This document shows, piece by piece, positions 19,854-34,558 of a DNA stretch of 64,000 bases; the stretch's first letter is position 1, and each line of letters opens with the position of its first letter. The notes below the pieces were generated by a model. That model had not been told where the DNA came from and did not search any database. It worked only from the letters and a program-made list of their open reading frames with translations. The position numbers and the translations under genes are program-made. The stretch covers positions 310,001-374,000 of the forward strand of contig NZ_SACT01000002.1 in the NCBI RefSeq assembly GCF_004016515.1. The letters are read 5' to 3'. The DNA comes from Rubrivivax albus (GTDB lineage Bacteria; Pseudomonadota; Gammaproteobacteria; Burkholderiales; Burkholderiaceae_C).

Positions 19854-20720
19854 ATGACCCTGCCCCCGCCACCGTTCCTGACCCGGCCCGAGCGCGACCT
19901 GCGCGGCTGGATGGCCCGCTTCGATCCGGATGCGCTGCCGGTGCTGGCCGAGACGGCGGTGATGCTGGAGACCTGGCGGGCGAACGAGGACGCGGTCGAT
20001 GCGCACCTGATGACCCAGACGATCGTGCGCGATCCCCTGATGACGCTGAAGCTGTTCGCGCAGGTGGCACGCACGACCCGCCGACGGAGCTGGGACGACG
20101 CGCGGGGTGACGCGGAGACGGTGACGGCCGCGCTGGTCATGCTGGGCATCGGGCCGTTCTTCCGCCATTTTGGTCCGCAGGCCGTGGCCGAGTCCTGGCT
20201 CTGCACCACGCCGGGTGCGCTGGACGGCTTCATGGCCGTGCTGGAGCGTTCACGCCGGGCCGCGGCCTTCGCGCTGGCCTTCGCGGTTCATCGGCTCGAC
20301 CACGACGCCGCGGTGCTCCACGAAGCGGCGCTGCTGCACGACTTCGCCGAACTGTTGCTGTGGCTGCAGGCACCGACGCTGGCGCAGGCGGTGGCGCATC
20401 GCCTGCGCACGGAGCCCGGCCTGCGCAGCCTGCAGGCCCAGCAGGAACTGCTCAACATCGCCCTGCCGGACCTGCAACACGCGCTGATGGAGGCCTGGCG
20501 GCTGCCGTCCCTGCTGGTGCGGGCCACCGACGACCGGCACCTGGAAGACCCGCAGGTGCGCAACGTGACGCTGGCCATCCGCGTGGCCCGACACAGCGCA
20601 CACGGCTGGGACGACGCGGCTTTGCCAGACGATGTGCGCGACATCGCCGACTTCCTGCACCTGAGTGAGGAGCCGACGCGCCGGCTGCTGCACGAGATCG
20701 ACACGGCCGACGTCGACTGA
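19854..20720 (+). CDS. HDOD domain protein
   Basis: The 288-residue protein is almost entirely one HDOD domain: the opening LPVLAETAVMLETWRANEDAVDAHLMTQTIVRDPLMTLKLF is the standard start, followed by VTAALVMLGIGPFF and HEAALLHDFAELLLW. HDOD proteins descend from HD phosphohydrolases but normally lack catalytic metal residues and act in signalling, often alongside c-di-GMP circuits. No partner domain is attached. It converges on the YqaA-like gene with 21 nt between the stops. Confidence 0.85.
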   Translation: MTLPPPPFLTRPERDLRGWMARFDPDALPVLAETAVMLETWRANEDAVDAHLMTQTIVRDPLMTLKLFAQVARTTRRRSWDDARGDAETVTAALVMLGIGPFFRHFGPQAVAESWLCTTPGALDGFMAVLERSRRAAAFALAFAVHRLDHDAAVLHEAALLHDFAELLLWLQAPTLAQAVAHRLRTEPGLRSLQAQQELLNIALPDLQHALMEAWRLPSLLVRATDDRHLEDPQVRNVTLAIRVARHSAHGWDDAALPDDVRDIADFLHLSEEPTRRLLHEIDTADVD

Positions 20721-20741
20721 CGGCCGCTGCGTCCCGGGCGC

Positions 20742-21230
20742 TCAGGCGAAGGACAGCACGCCCATGATGCCCAGGACCACCAGCAGGTAGCGCAGGCCCT
20801 TGCCGACGGCGATCCACGCCAGGCTCTGCCACAGCGGCATGCGCAGCCAGCCCGCAGCCAGCACGAGGGCGTCGCCCACCAGCGGCAGCACCGAGAGCAC
20901 GAGTGCCGGCGTGCCCCAGCGGCGCAGGCGCCGGACCTGCGGGCCGTCCATGTCGACCTTCACGTTCTGGAAGCGCTCATAGCCCTGGCGCCCGGCGTGG
21001 CCCATGCCGAAGGTCAACAGGCAGCCCAGCAGGTTGCCCGCCAGCGCCACCGCGAATCCGGGCCAGGCCTGGTCGGGATAGGCCGTGATCAGTGCCGTCA
21101 ACACGACCTCGCTGGACCCGGGCAGGATGGTGGCCGACAGGAAGGCGGAGCCGAACAGGCCCCACAGGCCCATTTCCGGCGTGGCCCAGGATTGCAGCCA
21201 TTGAGAGATCGTGTGCAGCCAGTCGAGCAT
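20742..21230 (-). CDS. YqaA/DedA-related inner-membrane protein
   Basis: A 162-residue membrane protein with four or five hydrophobic segments. The start (WGLFGSAFLSATILPGSSEVVLTALI) carries the GS..LPG.SE motif of the YqaA branch of the VTT/DedA family, and AGNLLGCLLTFGMG plus LPLVGDALVLAAGWLRM match the second conserved region. Distant relatives are flippases or small-solute carriers; the YqaA branch is uncharacterised. It is followed upstream, on the same strand, by the Lrp regulator (34 nt). Confidence 0.85.
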   Translation of the reverse strand: MLDWLHTISQWLQSWATPEMGLWGLFGSAFLSATILPGSSEVVLTALITAYPDQAWPGFAVALAGNLLGCLLTFGMGHAGRQGYERFQNVKVDMDGPQVRRLRRWGTPALVLSVLPLVGDALVLAAGWLRMPLWQSLAWIAVGKGLRYLLVVLGIMGVLSFA

Positions 21231-21264
21231 CGTGGCGCGGATTGTCGCTGCTCGCGACGGCGTT

Positions 21265-21747
21265 TCAGAACGCCAGCGCCGTGGTGCCCTTCACACGCTG
21301 GAGGACGAAGCTGGTCTTGCAGTCCTGCACGCTGGGGTGCTTGAGCAGCGACTCCATGATGAAGCGCGAGTAGTGGTCCATGTCGCGCACCACCACGCGC
21401 AGCAGGAAATCCATCTCGCCGGTGAGCGCACTGCACTCCACCACTTCCGGCCACGTCTGCACCGAGGCGGCGAAGAGGTCCATCGGGTTGCGCTTGTGGC
21501 TCTCGGTGTGCTTTTCGAGGCGGACGTTGATGTAGGCCGTGAGCCCGAGCCCCACACGCACGGGGTCGACCAGCGCCACATAGCCGGCGATGACACCCGC
21601 GTCCTCCAGGCGGCGCACCCGGCGCAGCGCCGCGCTGGCCGACAGGCCCACGGCCTGTGCCAGCTCGTCGTACGTGCAGCGCCCTTGGGACTGCAGCACC
21701 TGAAGGATGCGCCGATCGATGGCGTCAAGCTCGGGTTCGATGGCCAT
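21265..21747 (-). CDS. Lrp/AsnC family transcriptional regulator (likely regulator of hppD)
   Basis: Leucine-responsive-type regulator: winged HTH at residues 5-60 (LDAIDRRILQVLQSQGRCTY...LSASAALRRVRRLEDAGVI) and a ligand-binding RAM domain after it (YINVRLEKH, VECSALTGEMDFLLRVVVRDMDHYSRFI). The ATG at 21747 was chosen because MAIEPELDAIDRRIL matches the family start; 14 further residues upstream would lie in the regulatory region. It is divergent from hppD, with 114 nt between starts. Lrp proteins next to aromatic amino-acid genes commonly sense Phe or Tyr; here that is inferred from position. Confidence 0.9.
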   Translation of the reverse strand: MAIEPELDAIDRRILQVLQSQGRCTYDELAQAVGLSASAALRRVRRLEDAGVIAGYVALVDPVRVGLGLTAYINVRLEKHTESHKRNPMDLFAASVQTWPEVVECSALTGEMDFLLRVVVRDMDHYSRFIMESLLKHPSVQDCKTSFVLQRVKGTTALAF

Positions 21748-21861
21748 GGGCGTGATTGTGCAGGGATCACGCGTCTTGACGGTGATCAAGGCCGGATTGC
21801 GCAGACTTCCTGCGCCGGTTCGGGTCTACAGTGCGTGCCACCGCGCACAGGAGACCAAGAT

Positions 21862-22956
21862 ATGCAGTCCACCCCGTGGGAAAACCCGATGGGCACGGAT
21901 GGCTTCGAGTTCATCGAATATGCCGCGCCGGACCCCGCCGAGATGGGGCGGCTCTTCGAGCGCATGGGCTTCCGGGCCATCGCCAGGCACCGCCACAAGA
22001 ACGTGACGCTGTACCGGCAAGGGGGCATCAATTTCATCGTCAACGCGGAGCCGGACTCGTTCGCCCAGCGCTTCGCGCGGCTGCATGGGCCGAGCATCTG
22101 CGCCATCGCGTTCCGCGTGCAGGATGCCAAGGCTGCGTACGAGCGCGCCGTCTCGCTCGGCGCCTGGGGGTATGCCGGTCAGGCCGGGCCGGGCGAGTTG
22201 AACATCCCGGCGATCAAGGGGATCGGTGATTCGCTGATCTACCTGGTGGACAGGTGGCGCGGCAAGGGCGGCGCCAAAGAGGGTGACATCGGCAACATCG
22301 GTTTCTTCGACGTCGATTTCGAGCCGCTGCTCGGCGCTTCGCTGGCGCCGGCAGGGCTGGGGCTGACCTACATCGACCATCTGACCCACAACGTGCACCG
22401 TGGCCGGATGGGCGAGTGGGCCGACTTCTACGAGCGCATCTTCAACTTCCGCGAGGTGCGCTACTTCGACATCGAGGGCCAGGTCACGGGGGTGAAGAGC
22501 AAGGCGATGACCAGCCCCTGCGGACAGATCCGGATCCCGATCAACGAAGAAGGCAACGAGACGCCCGGGCAGATCCAGGAGTACCTGGACCGCTACCGGG
22601 GTGAAGGCATCCAGCACATCGCGCTGGGCTCCGGTGACCTGTTGCAGACCGTCGACGGCCTGCGCGCCAATGGGGTCACATTGCTGGACACCATCGACAC
22701 CTACTACGAGCTGATCGACAAGCGCATCCCCGGGCACGGGGAGGACGTGGCGGCGCTGCGGACGCGCAAGATCCTCGTTGACGGCAAGGCTGGGGAACTG
22801 CTGCTGCAGATCTTCAGCGAGAACCAGCTGGGGCCGATCTTCTTCGAGTTCATCCAGCGCAAGGGTGACCAGGGATTCGGTGAAGGCAACTTCAAGGCGC
22901 TGTTCGAGAGCATGGAGCTGGATCAGATGCGCCGGGGTGTGCTGGCGCCATCCTGA
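21862..22956 (+). CDS. hppD: 4-Hydroxyphenylpyruvate dioxygenase
   Basis: Fe(II) enzyme that turns 4-hydroxyphenylpyruvate into homogentisate in Phe/Tyr breakdown. The 364 residues contain two vicinal-oxygen-chelate halves. The iron ligands of the C-terminal half are visible: His in YIDHLTHNV, His in GIQHIALGS, and Glu in FFEFIQRKG near the end. An AGGAGA ribosome site precedes the ATG at 21862; the frame is open to 21211 but that stretch overlaps the regulator. The last 65 nt overlap the convergent hydrolase gene. Other homogentisate genes are not in the window. Confidence 0.95.
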   Translation: MQSTPWENPMGTDGFEFIEYAAPDPAEMGRLFERMGFRAIARHRHKNVTLYRQGGINFIVNAEPDSFAQRFARLHGPSICAIAFRVQDAKAAYERAVSLGAWGYAGQAGPGELNIPAIKGIGDSLIYLVDRWRGKGGAKEGDIGNIGFFDVDFEPLLGASLAPAGLGLTYIDHLTHNVHRGRMGEWADFYERIFNFREVRYFDIEGQVTGVKSKAMTSPCGQIRIPINEEGNETPGQIQEYLDRYRGEGIQHIALGSGDLLQTVDGLRANGVTLLDTIDTYYELIDKRIPGHGEDVAALRTRKILVDGKAGELLLQIFSENQLGPIFFEFIQRKGDQGFGEGNFKALFESMELDQMRRGVLAPS

Positions 22957-23842
22957 GTTGCTCCTGGAGCAGGTTCCAGGCGACCGGGTGATCGACCATG
23001 GCCACGTGTGGCGTGCCGGGCAGGTGGACGGTCCTGGTGCCGGACAGGGTAGCCGTTGAGGCCGGGAAGACGATGTTGTCGCAATGGCTGTACACACAGG
23101 TGACGCGGGCACGGGTGGCCGGCTGTTCGGCGGCCTGCAGTTCGTGAAGCCAGTCTGAGCCCACGCGCATCTGTTGGGCGTTCTGGGTCGTGCCCAGTGT
23201 GGCCAGGCGGGTGCCGTGGTGGGGTGAACCCAGCGTGATCAGGTGATGGAGGTCGTCGGGCGCCCGGTCGATCCACCAGCGCCGCACCGCCAGGCCACCC
23301 ATGCTGTGTGCGACGACGATGGGCGGGTGACCCGTGACTTTCCGCATTCGAACGATGGCGGCATCGATGACGGGAGCGTAGGCGTCGATGCTTCCGAATG
23401 CTGGTGCAAGGTCCACCGCTATGAACGGGATCCTGGCGTGGGTCAGCCGGCTTAGCCATGGGTTCCAGAGGCCGCGGTTGCAGAAGTAGCCGTGAACCAG
23501 GACCACCCCGCGCGCGCTGGGGGCTCCCGCGGGCAGGTGGTCTTTCCACATGCCGTGGCGCAGCGGTTGGCGCCAGAAGAAGACCTTGGGCGCGTGTAGC
23601 GACTCCTGCCACCAGGCGGCCACGACGTCACGCAACCCGGCCCGTGGCGCCGTGTCGCGTTGGTTCGTCCAGTGCATGGCCATGAATTCGCCGGCGAGAA
23701 CGAACCCGTGTCCAACGAGCAAGGCAGCGACCAGGGTCACTGCCGCATAGCCGGGTATCCATTCGAGTGGCCAGGCCACCAGCGTGCCCGCCAGCGCTGC
23801 GATCCACAGGACCAGGAGGACCCGTTGCAACTTCGCGATCAT
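22892..23842 (-). CDS. Membrane-anchored alpha/beta hydrolase (lipase-like)
   Basis: A 316-residue protein with two N-terminal membrane helices (about 7-50) followed by an alpha/beta hydrolase domain. The oxyanion-hole motif is VVLVHGYFCNRGLW. The nucleophile elbow is AHSMGG, the acid lies near CDNIVFP, and the His is in GTPHVAMVDHP, giving a full Ser-Asp-His triad. The HGYxCNRGLW pattern is found in many betaproteobacterial lipase/permease-linked esterases. Its C-terminal 22 codons are antisense to the end of hppD, so the two genes overlap tail to tail. Confidence 0.85.
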   Translation of the reverse strand: MIAKLQRVLLVLWIAALAGTLVAWPLEWIPGYAAVTLVAALLVGHGFVLAGEFMAMHWTNQRDTAPRAGLRDVVAAWWQESLHAPKVFFWRQPLRHGMWKDHLPAGAPSARGVVLVHGYFCNRGLWNPWLSRLTHARIPFIAVDLAPAFGSIDAYAPVIDAAIVRMRKVTGHPPIVVAHSMGGLAVRRWWIDRAPDDLHHLITLGSPHHGTRLATLGTTQNAQQMRVGSDWLHELQAAEQPATRARVTCVYSHCDNIVFPASTATLSGTRTVHLPGTPHVAMVDHPVAWNLLQEQLRMAPAHPGASDPAPCSRTAP

Positions 23843-23897
23843 CGTGTGGATGCCCTGTGATTCAGGACCACGGAGCGGGCCGGGGCATCATCGCGGT

Positions 23898-24629
23898 ATG
23901 AGTGGAGATGCGACAGCAATTCTCGGGCATCTGGATTCGGTGTCCGCGATTCGAGCGAAGGTCGCCCGCGAGCCGGTTCTTGCCGTGCGCCTTGACGGCG
24001 TCAAGTCTTTCCAGCATGCGCGGTTTGCGGGCACGTACAGGGACCTCCTGTCCGATCCGACTTACACCGGCGCGGCGCGCTTCTTCCTGGAGGAGCTCTA
24101 CGGCCCGCATGATTTCACGGCGCGGGATGCTCAGTTTGCGCGCATCGTACCGGCGCTGGTCCGTCTGTTCCCTGGCGAGGTCGTCGTGACGGTGCGGGAG
24201 CTGTCCGAGTTGCACGCACTGGCGGAGCGGCTCGACCTCGAGATGGCCCATGCACTTGTCGCGGAGACAGGCTTGGATGGCCGGCGGTATCGCGCTGCAT
24301 GGCGCCAGGTCGGACAGGCGAGTCACCGGGCGCAGCAGATCTCCTTGATGCTGGACATTGGAGGGGCCTTGTCGCGGTTCACCAGGAACCGCTGGCTTCG
24401 CCATTCTTTGCGCATGATGCGAGGACCGGCGCGCGCAGCCGGGCTGGGCGCACTGCAGCAGTTTCTGGAGGCGGGTTTCGATACCTTTGCCGCACTTGCC
24501 TCTCCGGCTCTGTTTCTGGAGACGATCGCCGTGCGTGAACACAAGATCGCCGACGTGTTGTTTGATCCTGAAGAGACGCTTCGGCTACCTGCCGAATTCG
24601 ACACGCTCGACTTTGTCTTTGATGCGTGA
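23898..24629 (+). CDS. FFLEELY motif protein (function unknown)
   Basis: A 243-residue helical protein with FFLEELYGP at residues 62-70, the hallmark for which this proteobacterial family is named; no function is known. Several further conserved-looking aromatic/acidic helices follow (RDAQFARIVPALVRLFP, VTVRELSELHALAERLD). The ATG at 23898 fits; upstream codons to 23784 overlap the divergent hydrolase start (55 nt intergenic). Its codon use is a little less GC-biased than neighbours. A bidirectional terminator follows. Confidence 0.8.
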   Translation: MSGDATAILGHLDSVSAIRAKVAREPVLAVRLDGVKSFQHARFAGTYRDLLSDPTYTGAARFFLEELYGPHDFTARDAQFARIVPALVRLFPGEVVVTVRELSELHALAERLDLEMAHALVAETGLDGRRYRAAWRQVGQASHRAQQISLMLDIGGALSRFTRNRWLRHSLRMMRGPARAAGLGALQQFLEAGFDTFAALASPALFLETIAVREHKIADVLFDPEETLRLPAEFDTLDFVFDA

Positions 24630-24681
24630 CGTTCGACGATTCGCAGCAGTGGAGATTCGGAAAAACAACCCACGGAAAAGT

Positions 24682-24713
24682 AAAAAGCCCGGACCATGAG
24701 GCCCGGGCTTTTC
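24682..24713. terminator. Bidirectional terminator between the FFLEELY gene and the rrn operon
   Basis: A 10-bp perfect stem (AAAAGCCCGG 24683-24692, CCGGGCTTTT 24703-24712) with a 10-nt loop. Read on the minus strand it ends in five Ts and terminates the rRNA operon just after 5S; on the plus strand it has four Ts and can end the FFLEELY transcript. Confidence 0.88.
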
Positions 24714-24722
24714 GCATAAATA

Positions 24723-24836
24723 GCCTGACAATGTCCTACTTTCACACGGGAATCCGCACTATCATCGGCGCTAAGGCGTTTCACTGTCCTGTTCGGGATG
24801 GGAAGGAGTGGGACCACCTTGCTATGGTCATCAGGC
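24723..24836 (-). rRNA. rrf: 5S ribosomal RNA
   Basis: Read on the minus strand: complementary ends (AGCCTGA... and ...TCAGGCT), the CCATAGCAAGGTGGTCCCAC and CCCATCCCGAACAGGAC segments, and GGATTCCCGTGTGAAAGTAGG are all diagnostic of 5S. The length is about 114 nt; ends are approximate by a base or two. It is the last gene of the rrn operon, about 110 nt after 23S. Confidence 0.95.
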
Positions 24837-24933
24837 TTGACTGGTTGCCGCCCCGCCATCTGGCGTTGCGACCAATTCACAGAGTTTGAATCAGCTTGAT
24901 TGCGTCTCTTGCGGCATAACTGAACCCGATATC

Positions 24934-27831
<2,898 letters not shown>

Positions 27832-27990
27832 GACCGCAGTCGCCAGGTCAATGACAGATTTGAGTATCTGCGTTATGCCGTATTCAACTCTTTCGAGCTG
27901 AAATATTCAATTGACGCAATCAAGTAGTTGTCGACGGCACGGTGCATCCGAGGATGCTTTCCGCCGACAACGCTGATTCGACTCTATGAA

Positions 27991-28002
27991 TTGTTAAAGA
28001 AC
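27991..28002 (-). promoter_or_regulatory. boxA antitermination element of the 16S-23S spacer
   Basis: On the minus strand GTTCTTTAACAA, which matches the bacterial boxA core (CTTTAACA). It lies between tRNA-Ala and 23S, where Nus-dependent rRNA antitermination complexes are reloaded. Confidence 0.7.
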
Positions 28003-28074
28003 GACAGCCGATCAAGGATCGGACACTGCAGCACACGCGACTGACGCATGTGCTGGAGTGTCCGCTGAAGTGGG

Positions 28075-28150
28075 TGGTGGAGGTGAACGGGATCGAACCG
28101 ATGACCCCCTGCTTGCAAAGCAGGTGCTCTCCCAGCTGAGCTACACCCCC
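28075..28150 (-). tRNA. tRNA-Ala (anticodon TGC)
   Basis: A 76-nt cloverleaf on the minus strand: acceptor GGGGGTG/CACCTCC, D-arm AGCTCAGCTGGGAGAGC, anticodon loop CTTTGCAAG, T-arm GGTTCGATCC, with CCA encoded. It is in the 16S-23S spacer after tRNA-Ile. Confidence 0.97.
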
Positions 28151-28156
28151 CTTGTG

Positions 28157-28233
28157 TGGTGGGTCTGGTTGGATTCGAACCAACGACCCCCGCCTTATCA
28201 AGACGGTGCTCTAACCGACTGAGCTACAGACCC
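28157..28233 (-). tRNA. tRNA-Ile (anticodon GAT)
   Basis: A 77-nt cloverleaf on the minus strand: acceptor GGGTCTG/CAGACCC, D-arm AGCTCAGTCGGTTAGAGC, anticodon loop CTTGATAAG, T-arm GGTTCGAATCC, CCA encoded. It is only 6 nt from tRNA-Ala in the usual spacer order Ile-Ala. Confidence 0.97.
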
Positions 28234-28258
28234 TCACGTCAGGTGATCTGTCGTCAAC

Positions 28259-29958
<1,700 letters not shown>

Positions 29959-29962
29959 TATG

Positions 29963-29974
29963 TTGTTAAAGAGC
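29963..29974 (-). promoter_or_regulatory. boxA antitermination element of the 16S leader
   Basis: On the minus strand GCTCTTTAACAA, nearly identical to the E. coli rrn boxA. It sits downstream of promoter P2 and about 130 nt before the 16S start. Confidence 0.75.
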
Positions 29975-30018
29975 TTGCTTCGACTTTCGTCTCAGCGCGC
30001 CTTTCGGCGCACGCCTCG

Positions 30019-30047
30019 ATTATGACATGTTTTTAAAACCTTGTCAA
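30019..30047 (-). promoter_or_regulatory. rrn promoter P2 (proximal)
   Basis: On the minus strand: TTGACA (30047-30042), 17-nt spacer, CATAAT (30024-30019), preceded by the block AAAAGCCGAGTGC. The -35 is perfect and the -10 is one base from consensus. Confidence 0.88.
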
Positions 30048-30118
30048 GCACTCGGCTTTTGCTGTCTTGCTGTTGTCGCGTCGCTGTTGTCAGCGCTTTG
30101 TCATCAGCAGAGCCTGCG

Positions 30119-30148
30119 ATTATGACCTGGTTTTTTTGACCCTGTCAA
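30119..30148 (-). promoter_or_regulatory. rrn promoter P1 (distal)
   Basis: On the minus strand: TTGACA (30148-30143), 18-nt spacer, CATAAT (30124-30119). The upstream block AAAAGCCGAGTGC is identical to that of P2 about 100 nt away, indicating tandem promoter duplication. Confidence 0.85.
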
Positions 30149-30320
30149 GCACTCGGCTTTTCAGCTCTCCGCCAATCGATTCTTTGCTGCGTCACTCGGC
30201 GGCTTTGTTGGCCCGCCTTGCATCGCCGCCTTTCGTCCAGCGTAGCCCGCGACTGTAGCACAGCGGATTCCCATCGCGCAAGCAGGCCCGATCGGCGACG
30301 TGTCCGACCAGGGTCCGGGG

Positions 30321-30851
30321 TCAACCAGGAGCCCACCTGTACGACGTGGCAGCAGCCTCCGGTGGCGAGGGGAGCAGGCTCGAGGTGTCGTACTTCGTCC
30401 TGCGCAGGACGAAGAAGGTCTTCACGTTGCGCACATTCGCCTGTTGCGTGAAGAGCTCGGCGACCACGCCAGTCCATGCTGGCATGTCAGCAGCCTCGGC
30501 CACGAGCACCAGGTCCGGGCCAGGCGACACCCTGTAGCACTGGCGCACGGCCGGGTGCGCCATCACCAGTCGCTCGAACGCCTCCACGTGCTCCAACCCC
30601 TGTCTGTCCAGCGTCACTTCGCAGACAACCTGGATCGAGGGGCCAAGCCGATCGGGATCCAGCAGCGCGACGCGCGCCCGGATCACGCCCAACTCCGTCA
30701 ATCGTCGGACCCGGCGCAGGCAGGTGGCAGTCGAAAGGTGCGCCTGAGCGGCCAGTTCCTGATTGGATTGCCCCGCATCATGCTGCAGCAGCGCCAGCAA
30801 ACGCAGATCCGCCGCATCGAATGTGACGTGGTTCACGCTGGATGATTTCAT
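30321..30851 (-). CDS. Lrp/AsnC family transcriptional regulator
   Basis: A 176-residue regulator with winged HTH (FDAADLRLLALLQHDAGQSN...LSTATCLRRVRRLTELGVI, residues about 10-65) and a RAM ligand domain (VVCEVTLDRQGLEHVEAFERLV, HPAVRQCYRVSPGPDLVLVAEAADM). The ATG at 30851 is preferred over 30941 because the extra 30 residues have no family similarity. The start is divergent from glmS (139 nt). Whether it controls glmS or acts elsewhere is unknown; the ligand, usually an amino acid, is not predictable. Confidence 0.88.
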   Translation of the reverse strand: MKSSSVNHVTFDAADLRLLALLQHDAGQSNQELAAQAHLSTATCLRRVRRLTELGVIRARVALLDPDRLGPSIQVVCEVTLDRQGLEHVEAFERLVMAHPAVRQCYRVSPGPDLVLVAEAADMPAWTGVVAELFTQQANVRNVKTFFVLRRTKYDTSSLLPSPPEAAATSYRWAPG

Positions 30852-30990
30852 CTTGAACTCTCTGGTGCAATATTGTTTCAGTGTCGGTACCCATGTGCGT
30901 GCCGGGTCGAAAGTCGCGACATTTTTGCAATCGAATTTCACTACACCTGCCTAGGATCGGGGACTTTCACGGCTTCGGGCAAGGCTTCCC

Positions 30991-32844
<1,854 letters not shown>

Positions 32845-32857
32845 CGCGGCAGAGGCC

Positions 32858-34420
32858 TCAGGTGCCGCAGAAGGTCTGGTAGGCGGCGGTCACCGAGGCC
32901 GGCGCCGGTTGCGCGAGCGGCACGGACGCCGGCGACTCCTCGTACGGCTGCTGCAACGCCTGCAGCAGCTGCTGGAAGGGCTGCAGGTCGCCGTCATCGG
33001 ATGCGGCAGCCAGCGCCTCCTCCACCCGGTGGTTGCGCGGGATCAGGAACGGGTTGACGGCGCGCAGCGCCAGGCCGCGCGGCAGCGCCGCGTGAACCGG
33101 AACGTCAGCTGCCACGTCGGCTGCCGGCACTCCGGAAGCCGCATCGTCGTCCGCGCAGCGGCTCGCCCAACGATCCAGCCACGCCGCGGCCGGTCCGGCC
33201 TGCGGGAACAGCGCCAGCCACGCCTCGGCCCGCCCCTCCGCGGCATCGGCCAGCCGGCGCCAGGCCAGGGTGACATCCACCGCCTGGGCGTGCAGGAGGC
33301 CCAGCAGATCGTCGGCCAGCGCGGCATCGCCATCGGCGGCAGTCCGCAGGCCCAGCTTGGCCCGCTGGCCCTGGCGCAGCGCCTCGTCGTACCACGCCGG
33401 AAAGGCGTCGATCACGGCCGTGGCCCCGGCCACCGCCTGCTGGACCGCCCGCTCGTCGTCGACGTCGGCCACCAGCGGCAGCAGCGATTCGGCCAGCCGC
33501 GCCAGGTTCCAGCGCGCGATCAGCGGCTGGTTGCCATAGGCGTACCGCCCGCCATGGTCGATGCTGCTGAAGACCGCGGCCGGGTCGTAGGCTTCCATGA
33601 AGGCGCAGGGGCCGTAGTCGATGGTTTCGCCCGAGAGCGTCATGTTGTCGGTGTTCATCACGCCGTGGATGAAGCCCAGGTTCATCCACCGCGCCAGCAA
33701 GGCCGCCTGCCGCCGCGCGACCCGCTCCAGGAACGCCAGGTGGCGATCCGGCCGGCCGGACAGGTCCGGGTCGTGCCGGGCGATCGCGTAGTCGGCCACC
33801 TGCGCCAGCGTCGCCAGGTCACCACGGGCGGCGAAGTACTGCATCGTGCCCACGCGCAGATGGCTGGCGGCCACGCGCGTCAGCACGGCGCCGGGCAGGT
33901 CCCGGTCGCGGCGCACCGATTCGCCCGTGGCCGCCACGGCGAGCGCGCGCGTCGTCGGCACGCCCAACGCGTGCATGGCCTCCCCGATCAGCACCTCGCG
34001 CAGCATCGGGCCGAGCGCGGCCCGGCCGTCGCCCCCGCGCGAGAACGGGGTGCGCCCGGAACCCTTGAGGGCCACGTCCCTACGCAGGCCGTCGCGCCCG
34101 ACGATCTCGCCGAGCAGCAGCGCGCGCCCGTCCCCGAGCTGCGGCGAGAAGCCGCCGAACTGGTGCCCCGCATAGGCCTGCGCCACCGGCGACGCGCCGG
34201 CCGGCACGCGGTTGCCGGCGAAGACCGCGGCGCCGGCGGCCGAGTCCAGCGCCTCGGCGTCCAGCCCCAGCGCCTCCGCGAGCGGGCGGTTGAGGTACAC
34301 CAGGGCAGGTGCGGCCACCGGTGCCGGCGGCCAGGTCACGCCCGCAGCGGGAAGCTCGCGCGCGAAGCTGTTGTCGAAGGGGAAAACCGGCGTGTCGGCC
34401 ATGGCCGCTGGATCAGTCAT
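32858..34420 (-). CDS. selO: Protein adenylyltransferase SelO (YdiU family)
   Basis: Pseudokinase-fold enzyme that transfers AMP to Ser/Thr/Tyr of target proteins in redox stress (known for E. coli SelO). Key family segments are GHQFGGFSPQLGDGRALLLGE, KGSGRTPFSRGGDGRA (nucleotide site), GVMNTDNMTLSGETIDYGP with the Asn/Asp metal ligands, and the C-terminal NPFLIPRNHRVEEAL. The 520-residue length is slightly above E. coli's 478. The ATG at 34420 starts MTDPAAMADTPVFPFDNSF; an upstream extension to 34537 lacks family similarity. It lies 138 nt after gspB on the same strand. Confidence 0.93.
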   Translation of the reverse strand: MTDPAAMADTPVFPFDNSFARELPAAGVTWPPAPVAAPALVYLNRPLAEALGLDAEALDSAAGAAVFAGNRVPAGASPVAQAYAGHQFGGFSPQLGDGRALLLGEIVGRDGLRRDVALKGSGRTPFSRGGDGRAALGPMLREVLIGEAMHALGVPTTRALAVAATGESVRRDRDLPGAVLTRVAASHLRVGTMQYFAARGDLATLAQVADYAIARHDPDLSGRPDRHLAFLERVARRQAALLARWMNLGFIHGVMNTDNMTLSGETIDYGPCAFMEAYDPAAVFSSIDHGGRYAYGNQPLIARWNLARLAESLLPLVADVDDERAVQQAVAGATAVIDAFPAWYDEALRQGQRAKLGLRTAADGDAALADDLLGLLHAQAVDVTLAWRRLADAAEGRAEAWLALFPQAGPAAAWLDRWASRCADDDAASGVPAADVAADVPVHAALPRGLALRAVNPFLIPRNHRVEEALAAASDDGDLQPFQQLLQALQQPYEESPASVPLAQPAPASVTAAYQTFCGT

Positions 34421-34558
34421 CCCGCCAGTGTGACCGCTGTGCGTGCCCCTGGTCAGGGCGGGGTCGGCGTTCCGGACCCTGCGGCCAGCCTCGCCGTCGA
34501 GCCCGGCAGACCTTGGCGCCTGCGGGTGCGGCGCCATGGGCCGGCCCCACCAGATCCG

